From positions 1,900,646-1,964,645 of the forward strand of contig HG738136.1 in the NCBI GenBank assembly GCA_000499405.2: DNA of 64,000 nt. Reading direction: 5' to 3'. A model generated the notes under the pieces. It was not told where the DNA came from. It was given only the letters and a program-made list of their open reading frames with translations, and ran no database searches. A program made the position numbers and the translations under genes. The DNA is from Onchocerca volvulus (taxonomy: Eukaryota > Nematoda > Chromadorea > Rhabditida > Onchocercidae). Of the stretch, positions 26,801 to 38,680 are shown one piece after another. Within the stretch, counting starts at the first letter, position 1; the number at the start of each line of letters is the position of its first letter.

Positions 26801-29800
26801 GACAGCACAATCTGCTAAAGCAGGTGATGCGGTCGAACAAGTGCTAAAAGTTGAGGTAAATTTAATTATCATTTTTAGCTTATCATTAATTAATAACAAC
26901 ACAACAGATTATCGGAAATGATAATCGGGCATGAATTGCAGCCGGAAGGATATCGAGTAGACCGGAATACTCTTGTAATGATCGATTTGACACAGAAGAA
27001 TGGTAGTGCCGAAATGAAAAAACAAATAGATATGCAATTCCCGATGGATGCTGTAGAAGGATCGAGAAGAGCACGATTCGACGTCATAGGTATTTTCCAA
27101 GTTTTCAATTTTTAGTCATTTTGATTAATTTTTGTCAGTTTAACATTTTCAAATTTACTTCAATGCCTCTCCATTTTCAAGCATGTTCAATTCTTTAATG
27201 TCTTTCACTCTTTTTCAGAAATTAATTGTAAAGCTTTATTAATTTTGCAGAATAGTATTGATCATCTGTATCTTTCACGATAATTCTGATCTCTAGCTCT
27301 AGTAGTTCTAATCTTGATAATTCTAATCTCTTCTTAGAGATAGTTCTAATTTTTCTCTTCTTAGGTCTTTTATCAAATAGTTTACAATTTCAATTGAATG
27401 TATAAATCGATTAATCAGATATCATTTTTAGCAAAGAATACATCGTTAGGAAAAAACAGAGCCTCTCAAGTTTTTTTTTTTTTTTTTTTTTATGCTGTTT
27501 CTTGAATATTTTTGTGCTAACTTCTTAATATATATGTGATATTCTCTATTATTTTTCACATTATTCACAAAGAATATCAATAATCGAGTATATACAATAG
27601 ATTTTATGTCATTATGAATTGATGACATTCCATCTTTTATTTCATCAACTATATATGAAATGTCGTGAAAGTTTTACCTAAATTAGGATTAGAAAGAAGA
27701 TGCAAATTGACAAAAATAGGAATTTTTTTTTTTTTTACAAAGATTTTGAATGAATGAATTGAAAATTTATCAACATAATTGATGATTCAGAAAAGATCGA
27801 ATTTATGGTAACTTTTAAAGTATCAAAATCATTGATAGGTTGAAATCATCAAATCATTGATAAATTTGCAAAAAAATTTTCAATGGATGACATGCTTTTA
27901 ATGCTAATTTATAAAATTATACGATAACAATCGTGGTAATTTTTAAATGTGTTTATGATCATCTTTTTAATAAATAAAGTTTTTATATTTTGAGGAAGTT
28001 TAAAGAGAATCTTCATATTATTTATCTTCATTTGATCTTCTCATTTACCTTATCAGTAAATTTCCCTGTTTTTTTCTGAATCTTTATTGATAATTGTGCA
28101 TTTTAAATGGCTAATTTTGGATGATTTTTCAATTAATTTATTTCATTACAGGTGATTTAATTATATTTTTTCAGGTGATTTATTGGGTTCAGCTCTTGCT
28201 AATATAGATTCTCTCATACGTATGCCTTACGGTTGTGGTGAACAGAATATGATCAATTTTGTGCCAAATATTGCCATACTTCGATATTTAAAAATTACTA
28301 AACGTGCTGGAACTCAAATTGAAAATAAAGCGAAGAAGTATATGGAATCTGGATATCAACGAGAACTTACTTATCGGTGATTTTGTATTATCAATTGTTA
28401 CAAATTAGTAATCGAATAATTCAATTCTTAATAATTCAACAATTTAATTATTAATAATTCGATAATTTAATGAATCGATAATTTTGAAATCTCTTACTTT
28501 CAATTTCAAATATATAGAATTTAAAAATTAATTAGGAATATCTCACTCTAATTGATTTTTAATTCCTATATATTTGAAACTGAAAGCAAGGGAATTTTAA
28601 AATTATCAATTTAAATTCTGTTAGATCTTAGCTGCAATCAATCATCGTGATTAAGACAATTAATGATAATTCCAAAATTAGAAAGACCAAACAGGGATTA
28701 GCTCATACTTGGATCCTCACGAGAAGTTAGAACCAAATGAGCGAAATTTGAATTAAATATCTATCAGGCAATAATAATAATAACTATCTTTTTCTTTTTT
28801 TTCTTCTGTCCTTTCCTTTTTTTTTAACTTTTTTTTTTCACTTCTCGACTTTGTCTAATATCTATTTTAGTATTATAGTTTATATTTTACCATTTCTTGA
28901 ATAATTAGTAAGGGAGTTCCTTCTCTGGAATAAGATTTTAAAATTTCCAATCCTGGATACATGCAGTCGAAATCTTCTAGTTTTAGATCAAACTGCTTGA
29001 AATATTCTTGATGCTCATTACAAACTGCTTGAAAATAACACATTCACACCTACTTAATTGTATATCATTGAAAGAAAGAAATCATTTTGATCAAGCACTG
29101 AAATTTTCATTTTAACATTGATTTCATTTTATATCAAAATTCATAGTCTGGTAAAATAGTTTGAAAATTTGTCATGAAAACCTGAAACTGATCTCTTATC
29201 TGACGTTGATATGAAAAGATTTAATTCATATTTTGAATTCTTGAATCCTGAATTTGGTAAAGACTTCAAAATTCATCTATTTCAGAAGAGATGATCATTC
29301 GTTCTCAGCGTTTGGTCAGGGTGACAAACATGGATCAACATGGCTTACAGCATTTGTTGTTCGATCATTTAAACAAGCACAACAATTTATCTTTGTCGAT
29401 GAACATATCCTTCAGAAATCCATTGCATTCTTGAATGCTCAACAACAACAGGTTATTATTTTAATTATTTAAAGTTCAAATTATTGATTTTTTGGGTGAT
29501 TCTTGAATTGCTGATCCCTCTTTTCCCATCTGATGTCAAGAGCAATGATGAATTTAGTACTGATCAGAAGCCATTTCAACGGATTAAGCTTTAATCCTTT
29601 TTTTTTTCTACAGGAAAATGGTGCATTCGCTGAACGAGGTGAAGTTCATCATAAAGCGATGCAAGGTGGTGCAGCTGAAGGTGGCGTACCATTAACCGCT
29701 TATGTATACGCTGCACTTCTCGAAAATGGAGTTAGAATTATTTTTCATTCTTTCATGTGATTGAAATATTTGAAAGAATAGAATAATGATTAATTTAATA

Positions 29801-32800
29801 TCAAATATCTTTCTTTAGAATATAGCATGAGCTTCTACGTAAACTTGTCAATAGTTTAACTTTCATATAAAAATATCTCTCTGGAATTTACATGGATTTC
29901 CATAAAATTTAACTTGTAAGCCTTCATATTCAAATTTCTTCCTTGGAATTTATGTGAACTTTCGCAACAACTACGCTATCAACTTATCGATAGTTTATAT
30001 AGTCTTACTATCTCGAAATGATAAATTGAAAAGAATCTGTACTGTAATATATATGATAGTTTAGGTTACGGACGAAAAAGCACAACACTATCTGGAGCAG
30101 CATCTACCGGAAATCAAAGATGACCCGTATGCATTGGCAATTGTCACCTATGTATTCCATCTAGCTAATAGTTCCAAAAAAGAGGAAGCATTGAGAATGC
30201 TCGAATCTCATAAAAAGGAAACCGCTGGTTAGTTTTATCATTTTTCTTCTTGATGTTATATAATTATGATTGAGAGAAATACAGTTCAGATTTTTTTTTT
30301 TTTTTTTCAATTATAACATTTATCATAATGACACGTAAATTATTACATGGTCATGTAAAAAGGAAATGAAAAATTGATTCAATATTTTCCAAAATTTTAA
30401 AATTTTAATTCGTAATGATTTTTAGATTTGTAAAGATAAAATTTAACTTCCCTAAATTTTTAGACGGTATTCATTGGTCGATGAAAGTTGGTCAAGAAAA
30501 GCCAAAAGATACACAACATTACTTCTATCAGCCAAGACCAGTTGATGTTGAGATGACAGCCTATGTTTTACTTACTTATATGATAAGAGATGATACTGAT
30601 AAAGCTCTTCCTCTGGTAAGATGGCTTACATCACAACGAAACGCATTCGGTGGCTTCAGTAGTACACAGGTTTGATAATATATTATTTTATCATAGAAGT
30701 ATATATAAAAATATACGTTTTTCACGTGAAAAAGTATACGTAAATTATGGTAACTGGAAACGTTATTGTCTGGTTCATAATTGACAGTAATAAGGCAAAT
30801 TTTAGGATACGGTAATGGCATTGCAAGCATTAGCTGCATATGCAGCCAAAATTTATTCTCCTCAGCTCAATGTTAGCATTATGATTACAAATGGTGCTGA
30901 TAAGCAAAATTTCGAAGTGACAGCCGATAATTCTATGGTACTACAGAGTTATCAGGTTGCTGTTTATTTGACTTATTTCTTCACAGCATTTAAAATTTGG
31001 AAATATCCATAATAATACAACTAATAATGAAAGTGATAATGATAGATAACCATCTGAAATCGATCCTGTCCTTATCATTTACTAATTAATGCGATATTTT
31101 CCCTTTAATGACTGCTTTTCGCTTGAAAACAATCAATGAGTAATGAAAAAACGAAATAACCAGTAATAGTATGATAACAATATCAGCAACAGCAATCAAA
31201 GTTTTTTTTTTATAACTTGTAATCATAATTATGATAGCAACAGTAAGAATTCCTTATTCATACAATAAGTCTATAATTTTCCCAAGAATCTTACGTTGCT
31301 TTTTCTCTTCAAACTGTCACAGATCTTCTCTGATTCTCAATTAATTTTTTTTGGAATACGAATGTCTTTGTAATAGTTTACTTTACCTGAGAATTGTTTC
31401 TATTTCCATAAATTTTCATTCTCGATTATTTAAATCACTCTATTTAGTTTAAAAATGTTTAACATCACAATACATTCTATTTTCTGTAAAAACAAAAAAA
31501 AAAATGTTCATTATAGTTATCGAATTTGGATGAAAAATTAGACTTGGAAGCTCAAGGCAATGGTATCGTTATTGCACAACTACAGTATTCATATCATCGT
31601 ACCACTATGAGAGATGATCTTCCGTTCTACTGTACGAAGGAAGTTCGTGAATTGCACAGTGGCAATCGATTACAGCTTGACCTATGTTGCAAGTAATTTT
31701 TTTTAATTATTAAACGTTAATCTTGTGCATGACCTCAAAGTGATTCATTTTTATATTAAATACTTTCTTGTATTTCTTCTTTGTTGACCTTTACTGGTCA
31801 TTTCTTAACTTTTACGTTGAATAGGTCATCTATTAATTTGCTTACAGTAATTTCCTTCCAGCTACACCAAACCGAATTCACGTTCGAATATGGCAGTTGC
31901 TGAAGTAGATGCCTTGTCCGGATTTCGATTTGATGGTGACCAACTTAGCGGTCTTATGGATATCAGCGATTTGCAGAGAGCTGAATTGGATAAGGAGGAT
32001 ACTAGAATGAACTTATATTTCAATCCTGTATAAAATTAATGTTTTCTCAAAACTTTAAGTAATAAAATAGATCTGATAATGAATAAATATCGTTTACAAG
32101 AAATCATTTATTATTTTCTCTTGAAAAAAAAAAGTATTAAACTATTCATTGAAGACAAAAAAAAAGAATTTTCCATATTTATCCTGTAAATTTTACAAAT
32201 ATGAAATATGTTTCAAATGTTACAGATTGGTTCAAAACCAGTATGTTTATCATTGTATAGTGATATGGTTTATCAAATATCAGAACAAAAACCAGCACAA
32301 GTTGTCCTCTTTGATTATTACGATCCCGAACAACAAGTATTTGCTTCAGATACAATTATAAATATCTTAAAAATAAGATTTCTCTTGCAATCATTATTTA
32401 ATCTTTATTTTCCGAAAAATTAAATTAATATATTAACTTCAAATCTATCTCAAAATTTTAATAAAAACATAATACTTGTGAGCTTTCACTCGAAATCTAT
32501 TCCAAAAAAAAAAACAAAAAATAATAATAATTTTAAGCTTAATATTTATCAATTTAGCTAATTAATTTACGCTTAAGTTCAAAATTTATTTGTTATATAA
32601 TGGATTTTGTGAAGTTCAAAGTTTATATTCCAATTTACAATAGTTTAATTGTAGGTGAAGACAACTTATGCGGCCAAACAGATGAGATCATTGAAAGATG
32701 CATGTCCCGAATGTTGGCAAACTGAAGAGCCTAATGAAATAAGTGCAGGTATTCAATCAGCCCGTGGTGCTGCAGCTGCATTAATTCATATTCCTATCAA

Positions 32801-32852
32801 ATTGCATGTTATCATTATGTTTGCTTTACATAATTTAATTTCCAGGCTGTAA
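11807..32852 (+). CDS. tep-1: Thioester-containing protein (alpha-2-macroglobulin/TEP/CD109 family)
   Basis: Secreted innate-immune opsonin or protease-inhibitor family protein, modelled at 1,539 aa. Exons: 11807-11922, 12256-12425, 13133-13330, 13459-13581, 13695-13893, 14205-14313, 14396-14581, 14993-15136, 15341-15487, 16047-16241, 16535-16726, 16971-17120, 17467-17604, 17748-17805, then 19883-20072 OR 22437-22608, 25387-25504, 26050-26163, 26417-26496, 26666-26855, 26942-27089, 28175-28376, 29286-29451, 29614-29730, 30065-30227, 30464-30669, 30806-30955, 31517-31692, 31862-32027, 32226-32336, 32655-32852. All junction phases agree. A signal peptide opens the protein ([17 protein letters not shown]). 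Family landmarks: [12 protein letters not shown] (about 150-160), AIDQSVLLL (about 627-635), FPESW or FPETW before the C-terminal half, PYGCGEQNM thioester (Cys about 1009, Gln about 1012), [10 protein letters not shown], and [11 protein letters not shown], whose second His (about 1124) aligns with the catalytic His of C3. The symbol is by analogy with the single C. elegans TEP and is provisional. The last exon is the least certain. Confidence 0.93.
12512..12583 (+). other. Intronic hairpin, intron 2 of the thioester gene
   Basis: Bases 12512-12545 and 12551-12583 are near-perfect inverted repeats separated by the 5-nt loop ATCGA. The arms pair TTTTTAGCTTAAAACA with TGTTTTCAGCTAAAAA and continue through the AATATT words to ATTATAG/CTATGAT, with only a few mismatches. 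The size (about 72 nt) is like a microRNA precursor or a small foldback element. Function is unknown. Confidence 0.65.
14582..14921 (+). repeat. Tandem repeat beginning at a splice donor (intron 7)
   Basis: Intron 7 of the thioester gene starts with GTAATCTTCGTTATAATTC and is made of about six diverged copies of that opening (core GTAATCTTTGTTATGATTC, then AAAATAGGT, then TTTATGATTTATCATA). Later copies start near 14635, 14689, 14772, 14818 and 14870. Units run about 45-80 bp. Copies at 14689 and 14772 keep the GTAATCTTT start and so look like extra 5' splice sites. Read-through from exon 7 meets a stop within about 11 codons. Confidence 0.75.
19883..20072 (+). CDS. Alternative exon 15a of the thioester protein
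   Basis: A 190-nt exon with acceptor TATTTCAG and donor GTAAGA, entering in phase 1 and leaving with 2 nt carried over. It encodes about 63 residues ending in [17 protein letters not shown], the conserved stretch that follows the bait or hypervariable region in TEP proteins. The N-terminal part ([15 protein letters not shown], then [12 protein letters not shown]) is unlike exon 15b. It joins exon 16 (25387) to complete a Glu codon. Confidence 0.85.
22437..22608 (+). CDS. Alternative exon 15b of the thioester protein
   Basis: A 172-nt exon with acceptor CATTTTAG after a T-rich tract and donor GTATTG, with the same entry and exit phases as 15a. It encodes about 57 residues that share only the end with 15a: [13 protein letters not shown], followed by SNMEI and an Arg codon completed by exon 16. 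The start ([18 protein letters not shown], then [13 protein letters not shown]) is basic then acidic, unlike 15a. Inclusion of both exons would shift the frame (15a leaves 2 nt, 15b needs 1), so use should be mutually exclusive. Confidence 0.83.
22815..22876 (+). other. Near-perfect 28-bp RNA hairpin downstream of exon 15b
   Basis: Left arm 22815-22842 and right arm 22849-22876 are reverse complements except for two positions, and both of these become G-U pairs in RNA on this strand, so the 28-bp stem is unbroken around a 6-nt loop (AGTAAG). The arms carry TTTAAATTAATGG and ACATGTGGTAATC. It lies 207 nt after the donor of exon 15b. It could be a splicing-control structure or a small-RNA precursor. 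A palindromic insertion is the simple alternative. Confidence 0.7.
23405..23790 (+). repeat. Diverged duplication with 27-bp direct repeat
   Basis: Two copies of a block with a poly-A run, AAAAACACGC, CTATTCG, TTTGTGTCAAAA or TTGTATCAAAA and TTTTTATTT lie at about 23405-23550 and 23688-23790. Between them TTTTGGCGG, then AAACATGTTTATCCTTA occurs twice (23617-23644 and 23650-23676). This is in the intron before exon 16 of the thioester gene. Confidence 0.6.
28150..28182 (+). promoter_or_regulatory. Tandem 3' splice sites before the thioester exon
   Basis: The sequence has two acceptors 23 nt apart, each followed by the same GTGATTTA: TTACAG ending at 28151 and TTTTCAG ending at 28174. Only the second keeps the frame into the GCGEQ exon. 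Use of the first would add 23 nt and shift the frame. Confidence 0.6.
28465..28615 (+). other. Long intronic hairpin, intron 21 of the thioester gene
   Basis: Arms at about 28465-28535 and 28548-28615 are inverted repeats with a 12-nt loop. The inner part pairs CTTTCAATTTCAAATATATAG with CTATATATTTGAAACTGAAAG and continues through TTAAAAATTAATTAG. The outer part (ATAATTTTGAAAT) matches less well. A stem of roughly 65-70 bp is formed. It may be a small foldback element. Confidence 0.65.
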
Positions 32853-32973
32853 CATTTGTAATGAAAAATCCCGTGCCTTATTGATATTTGAATGGATGTT
32901 TTTGTTATTTTACTCAGTCATCATTGAAATAATCATTTTGTTCCTAACAACTAATATACTAATAATTAATTAA
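32749..32973 (+). other. Alternative 3' end of the thioester gene
   Basis: Inside the last exon a donor-like GT at 32749 and an acceptor TTTCCAG at 32845 bound a possible 97-nt intron. Splicing it would replace the tail that reads [16 protein letters not shown] (stop at 32850-32852) by one starting GCNICNEKS and ending in a longer hydrophobic stretch (stop at 32971-32973). Both tails are hydrophobic enough for a GPI signal or membrane anchor, as in CD109. I favour the unspliced form because its first 30-40 nt are GC-rich and codon-like. Confidence 0.4.
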
Positions 32974-33011
32974 TTATTTATACTACAAAATGCTTAGGCA
33001 TGTTTTGAATG

Positions 33012-33017
33012 AATAAA
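33012..33017 (+). terminator. Candidate polyadenylation signal of the thioester gene
   Basis: AATAAA about 160 nt after the proposed stop codon. AATAAA-like words are common in AT-rich DNA, so this is only a candidate. Confidence 0.4.
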
Positions 33018-33202
33018 CACAACATACTTCCTTTGTATTTATTATTAACATAATTTTTTAACAGCTGCTCCAAGTAATTTTGAAGCTGTTATTTCATATA
33101 ATAACAAAGGAATGATGAAAAGAGATCTCTTATTGATAAAAGAATTATCAAAACTATTACCTTTGTATATGAATTTTTTTCTCAGGAAAATTAATCAAAT
33201 CA

Positions 33203-33203
33203 A

Positions 33204-33232
<29 letters not shown>
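33203..33232 (+). repeat. (ATAC)n microsatellite
   Basis: Seven to eight uninterrupted ATAC units just downstream of the thioester gene. Confidence 0.95.
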
Positions 33233-33235
<3 letters not shown>

Positions 33236-35724
33236 AGGAATTAGATGTAGCACAAATAAGATCAACTCAGCAAATATAAACCCACATTGAAACTGATAAT
33301 CTACATTTATACTAATATAACAATTTTGCTTGAAAAAAAATATAATTGTATGCATTTGTTTTTTATATGAGCAGTTTAACTGTTATTGAGAAAACACTGT
33401 CTTTTCACTTAATTAAATTTTGTGTGAACTTTGAACTCTTTCTAATTTGTTGAATTTATCTAATTGTTTGTGAATTTGCTGAAAAAAAAAGTCCTGATAA
33501 ATCAAGAAATTCTTTAGTCATTGTGTATTCTCTGTTCTCATTATCATTATTTTCTTTCTCTAAAACATACCAGAATGTCGAAGAGTGGGAATGAAATTTA
33601 ATCAACTTTTTTTTGTATACAAATAATTATGATCAACAAACATCAAGCTAAAATATTATAAAAAAGATATCGAGAGGTATCGTTTTACTGAGTTATGTCC
33701 TGAATAATACACTAGATACTGTTTTGCATCGATTAAAATTTTTTAACTAATTAATTAATGGTTATGTTTGCCTGCCAGCATGAAATTACTGAAATGAAGA
33801 ATTGCAGTGTTTTCATGACAATAAATTGTAGTACATTTTAAAATTTAACGAATTTCAAAATATGGTTAAATTGCAAGGTTAAATTATAAGTGAAAATCCA
33901 GTTTTTTTCGCAAATTTATTTTTTAATTTTTATTTTTAAATATGAAATATCGAAATTATATCATTTTTAATTTATAAATTAGAACTGATCAGTTTTTTTC
34001 GGGAATTTTTCGATTATTCATTTTATCACAAATATCAATTTTTATAATAGAATAGTAGTAATTGTGAATTGAGAAATATTAGCACATTACAAGAAGGCTT
34101 ATTTCAAAATGAATTTCAGGATGAAAGAGAAGCTAGCGACTTCTCTGGTACCACTAGACAATATAGCAACAGCAAAAAGTGGCCCCTATTTCATATGATC
34201 CATTGTTTTCATTAATTTTTATTTGTAATTCATGCTGGCTTTATCAGTTATAAATTGATTGATTGATAATGTTAACATTTTCTCATTCCAAGAAAAATAA
34301 AAGTAATTAAATTGAAAAAAGGAAAAGAAAAGTGATTTAATTAAATTAAAAAAAAAAAAAAAAACTATGGTTTTTTGCTTCTCAGCAACGAAAAAAAAAT
34401 TCTTTTCAAGAGTTTTTCCATTTATAAAAAAGAGTAAAAAAAAAAAAAGCGAAAATACAATTGAATCGAATTTATTTCCAGATAATTTAAATTGAAAACT
34501 TTCACTCATCCATCGAATTCCTTAATTCCGTCGAGAAATTTAGGATCTTCTCTTCCACTGGTTAAGCTTCGACTTGCGAAAATATCTCATCTCAGGCAGC
34601 AAAAATTGCCAATCATTTCCCTAAACATTGATTTCACTTAAAATTTTCTAAAAATATTTCCGTCCGATTGATTCTCTCTAACATTTTTGATTTTTGAAAT
34701 GTGAAGAAAAATTTTTAATTGTTTATGAAAGTTAAACGATTCCCTTCAAAATATTTCGTTGATATTTCATAAGTTGGTAATACAAGAATTTTACACATAA
34801 AATGAAGAAGAAGTCGAAGATGAAGAAATGCTGCTTTTCTTAATTTTCATTTAGCAGCAATAATATATTATTTTGTTTATGATTAATACAGGTTATTATA
34901 GAAAATTAATTTCATATAAATACCGGTTTTCGTCGTTCATTTAGAATTAACGACGACGAGACAAAATAACAAAGTTCGATAATTTTATCAAGTATTTTAC
35001 CTCTAACGAATTAACTATTTCAAAATTTTCCAATAAATCATTTTGTACCATCTTTCTTCCGGTCGATGCTGAGTATTTGTCAATCTTTTTCATAAATTGG
35101 AAAATATGAAACAGACAAGAAAGGAAGAAAAGAAGCAAAAATATTAGGAATGTTATTTCTCTATGATAATTTTAATCACATGAGCAATGCACCTGCTTCA
35201 TATTTACCTGATAAATAACAAAAGAATTCATAACCACCTTTTCTTTAATAATATGTCTAGAATTTTTCAAAAGAATAGTTTTTAAAAAGTTTGTTGTAAT
35301 TAATTTCAATTCGAAACTTTTTTTCAATTCTGCAAAAATATAAATCATACAATCTATTTACAAACTTATGTAAACTTGATTTATTATTAAGAAATGAAAA
35401 AATATTAAATAAAATTTTATTTTATTTAATATTTTTTCAACTATTAAACAGAGGAAAGAGTTGTAATAATTTTGAAAACTTGAACTATGACTGATCTAAT
35501 GAGAATGGATGAAATATGTGTAAAAAAACATTACCAATTTTTGCGCACTTAATGATGAATGTGTTGATTTCATTTGAAAATTAATTTCAAAAAATCGATT
35601 TCATAGATGACTACTACATTTTCCTACCGTAATTTTTGATAAGAAAAGTATAACAAAAGGTGATAAGCATAAGATAATCTAAGATTATCATTCAAGCATT
35701 TTGTTAAAATTTTTTATTTAAAAA

Positions 35725-35770
35725 TCATTATTATTATTATTATATTATCATTATTATTATTATTATATTA
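35725..35770 (+). repeat. Perfect 23-bp duplication of an ATT-rich unit
   Basis: The 23-bp unit starting TCATTATTATT occurs twice with no mismatch (35725-35747 and 35748-35770). Confidence 0.95.
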
Positions 35771-36539
35771 TCAAATAATCTACAATTTTATTTAAAAAAA
35801 ATTCCACTTGCAAAAAAATTGTTTTTTGAAAAAAAAAAAAATTGATAAAAAAAAAAAATCTTTGCAGGTAAAATGAGAAAATAATGATTAATGATTTCTT
35901 CTATAAAAGAAATATCAAAATTTGAAACCTTTCGTCTAAGTTTTTTGTTGAAGAAAGATTTTTCTGATGTTTGACATGATTTATTTAATTTTTCCATTAA
36001 GTTTTTGAAATTTAGGAAAGAACAGTAACTAGCAATCTACTTGCTACTGCTGCTGATCTTTCCTAGAAAAATTGCCTATCAGATGATATAAATTTTATTG
36101 CTACTTAAATTGGTGAAATTTTGCGAGAAAAAATTTAACTTTATTAAATTGTTACATTTTAAGTATTCAAATCATAGTATCACAAGATTACTTAGTTAGT
36201 TGATTTCATTCAATTTTTTTTTTGAATTAGTTTAACTTTATGATAAAGGGCAATTTAGCAATTATTGATCTTCTTGAGTGAAAAGAAAAACTTGAATCAA
36301 AAACGGAGAATAAAATATTTTTAAGTATTTTTAAATTTACGAAACTATTAAACATCTCAAAATTGAGCTTTAGATTAAAGGAAGAAAAAAATTTTCATAA
36401 TTGTTCGATTTAATTGAGAGATTTCTTTATATCCCCACCGATGTTATCATTATCACTTTGAAGTATCAAGAAAAAATTTTTTGGAATCACACATTTTTAT
36501 CATTTCATTTCTTTTTTTACATTCATTTCCTCTTCTTCG

Positions 36540-36800
36540 CACTATCAGAGTTATCAGTAATACTCTATTTATGGAATTGTCCATCGAAATTGTACTATTT
36601 ATTTGTTATCATTAAGTTTATCAATAATACTTCGATTTATCCATTGAATCATATTGTTTACAAACTTTTTCCTTAAATCATATTGTTTATTGTTAGAAAT
36701 TATCCATCGAAATTATAATTGTTTTATTGTTGTTATCAATGAATTTATCAACAAAATTTTACAAAATTGTCCCTCGAAATTATATTTTTCAATTGATATC
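36540..36800 (+). repeat. Degenerate tandem repeat around TCCATCGAAATT
   Basis: Words of the form TGTCCATCGAAATTGTA, then TTGTTATCA, then TTTATCAA recur near 36578, 36701 and 36768 with about 65-125 bp spacing. Non-coding decay product. Confidence 0.55.
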
Positions 36801-38546
36801 ATTCCATGTTTTAACATTTTAGGAGCAAGAAATGATAGATTGATAATTAAGTAGCAGTTGGCATTAGAATGTGACAAATTACATTCACCGTTAAGCGTCA
36901 CATCAAATTTTCAACCTTTCATGCCCAAAACCACCTTTTAGCATTTCTTCTCTTCGTTTTGAGCGCTTGATGCTGAATTATGAAGAGTTAAAACCAAATT
37001 TTCGTACATTTTTGCTCATCCAATTTTCAAACCTGTTTTTTTACCGACGATAATAAAACAGTTGAGAAATAAATAAATATGACATTTCTCGGAAGCTATC
37101 ACTCTCCTACCCCATTTCTCCTCAAATATACTCCTCCAGTTCATTTCGAAACCATCCATAAAGAGGTGCTGTTTTTGTTGAAAAATTTTCAAAATTTTAT
37201 AAAAATAAAAGCCTATCAAAAAATTTGATAGAAAACATTTTTCATTTTTTCCTTCATATTTTCCAATTTTCGCATTTGTTGCCTTTTTTTTCGATGCCTT
37301 TCTTTTCGACAAATTTCTCGTTTTTTCATCAAACTATTAATTTGCTTTATATGTATATATTAGGATAATGGGATAAAAAAAGAAGAAACTCTCAGATATC
37401 CCGGGATAAATAAGTGTAACACTCCATTTAATTTCAAAAAAAAAAAAAAAATGTTTAAAATTGATATATTTCGTGGCAAATATTTCAATCAATTCGTTTA
37501 TTTATCTAAATCAATTAATTTAGTTTTTTTATTCGAGTTAGGCATTTTAATAATAAAAAATTGAAAAAATAGGCTAAGCATCAAATAAGAATATAATTAA
37601 TTGAATTTTTTTTGAAATATTTCAAGTGGATAATTAATTACCATGCAATTAATTATTGAAACGTTCTGGATCGGAAAGGAATTATTTGCTAGTAAAATAG
37701 CATTAAAAAAATTGTTAACGACTAAAATATGTTATTGAAATAGTTGAAAATTTCCAAATGTAGAGGTTAAAGTTTATCAGAGTGATTATCAGTTAATTTT
37801 TGGTTAATGATTAAATTCAAGTTGTTATAGCATATTAACTTGAATTTAACCGTTGAAAACCGTTCAAAATGTTATTTGTTGAAAACATTGAAAATGCCAT
37901 TTTGTAATAACAATATATTTGAAATGAAATAAATTCTTTTTATCTTAAAAAAATGACAAAATCATAAACAAATAAAGATATGATAAGCAATAAGAAAAAT
38001 TCAAAAAAAAGGAGTAAAAATGGATTAAAAATAATAATTTGACAGCTTTATTATCGTAAATGAAATTAAAAGTAATGAATAATCCAGGGAAAGAATTATA
38101 TAAATAAATTATAGCTTTGAGCAGAAATAATTGAAAATAACAAAAAAGACAATAAAAATTTTGGATAATTTAAGCGAAACGATAGAAAAGGTTAATAGAA
38201 TTTCAGAAAAAAAAAAAAAATGATAATGAAAAAGAAAGATCACGAAATCATTTATAAGTGCTTTCTTTTTTCATTTGATTTCAGTGAAAAAAAAAAATTA
38301 AAATAAAAAATAAACCTAATTAATAGGATAAAATCGAACATACAATATGATTCATTCAAATCAATTTCAAAAAAAAAAAGAGAAAAAAAAAGATGAAATT
38401 ATTGAAAATTTTTAGTTTGACATTATGTGATTTATCTTATTTTTTTTTTTTTTTTGTAATACTTCACTACAAAAAAAATTCATTTGTTAATGTCTTGTTT
38501 TTCATTTTATTTAATTAGCAATGACTTTTGAACTTTGCCATCAGAT

Positions 38547-38680
38547 AGATGATGAAACATTTCGTCGCAATTTTCTTCTTTCTTTTTTTCTTTTTTCAAA
38601 TTTTCAAAAAAAAAGACGAAAGATGATGGAACACTTCGTCGCAATTTTCTTCCTTCTTTTTTTGAATTTCAAAAAAAAAA
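38547..38680 (+). repeat. 74-bp tandem duplication
   Basis: AGATGATGAAACATTTCGTC at 38547 recurs at 38621 with two substitutions, and both copies continue with GCAATTTTCTTC and a pyrimidine tract, then poly-A. The open frame across it is repeat-derived. Confidence 0.75.

Noticed and set aside
37016..37312. 98-residue minus-strand open frame with a Lys-rich start
   Set aside because: No recognisable domain, no credible splice sites around it; likely chance.
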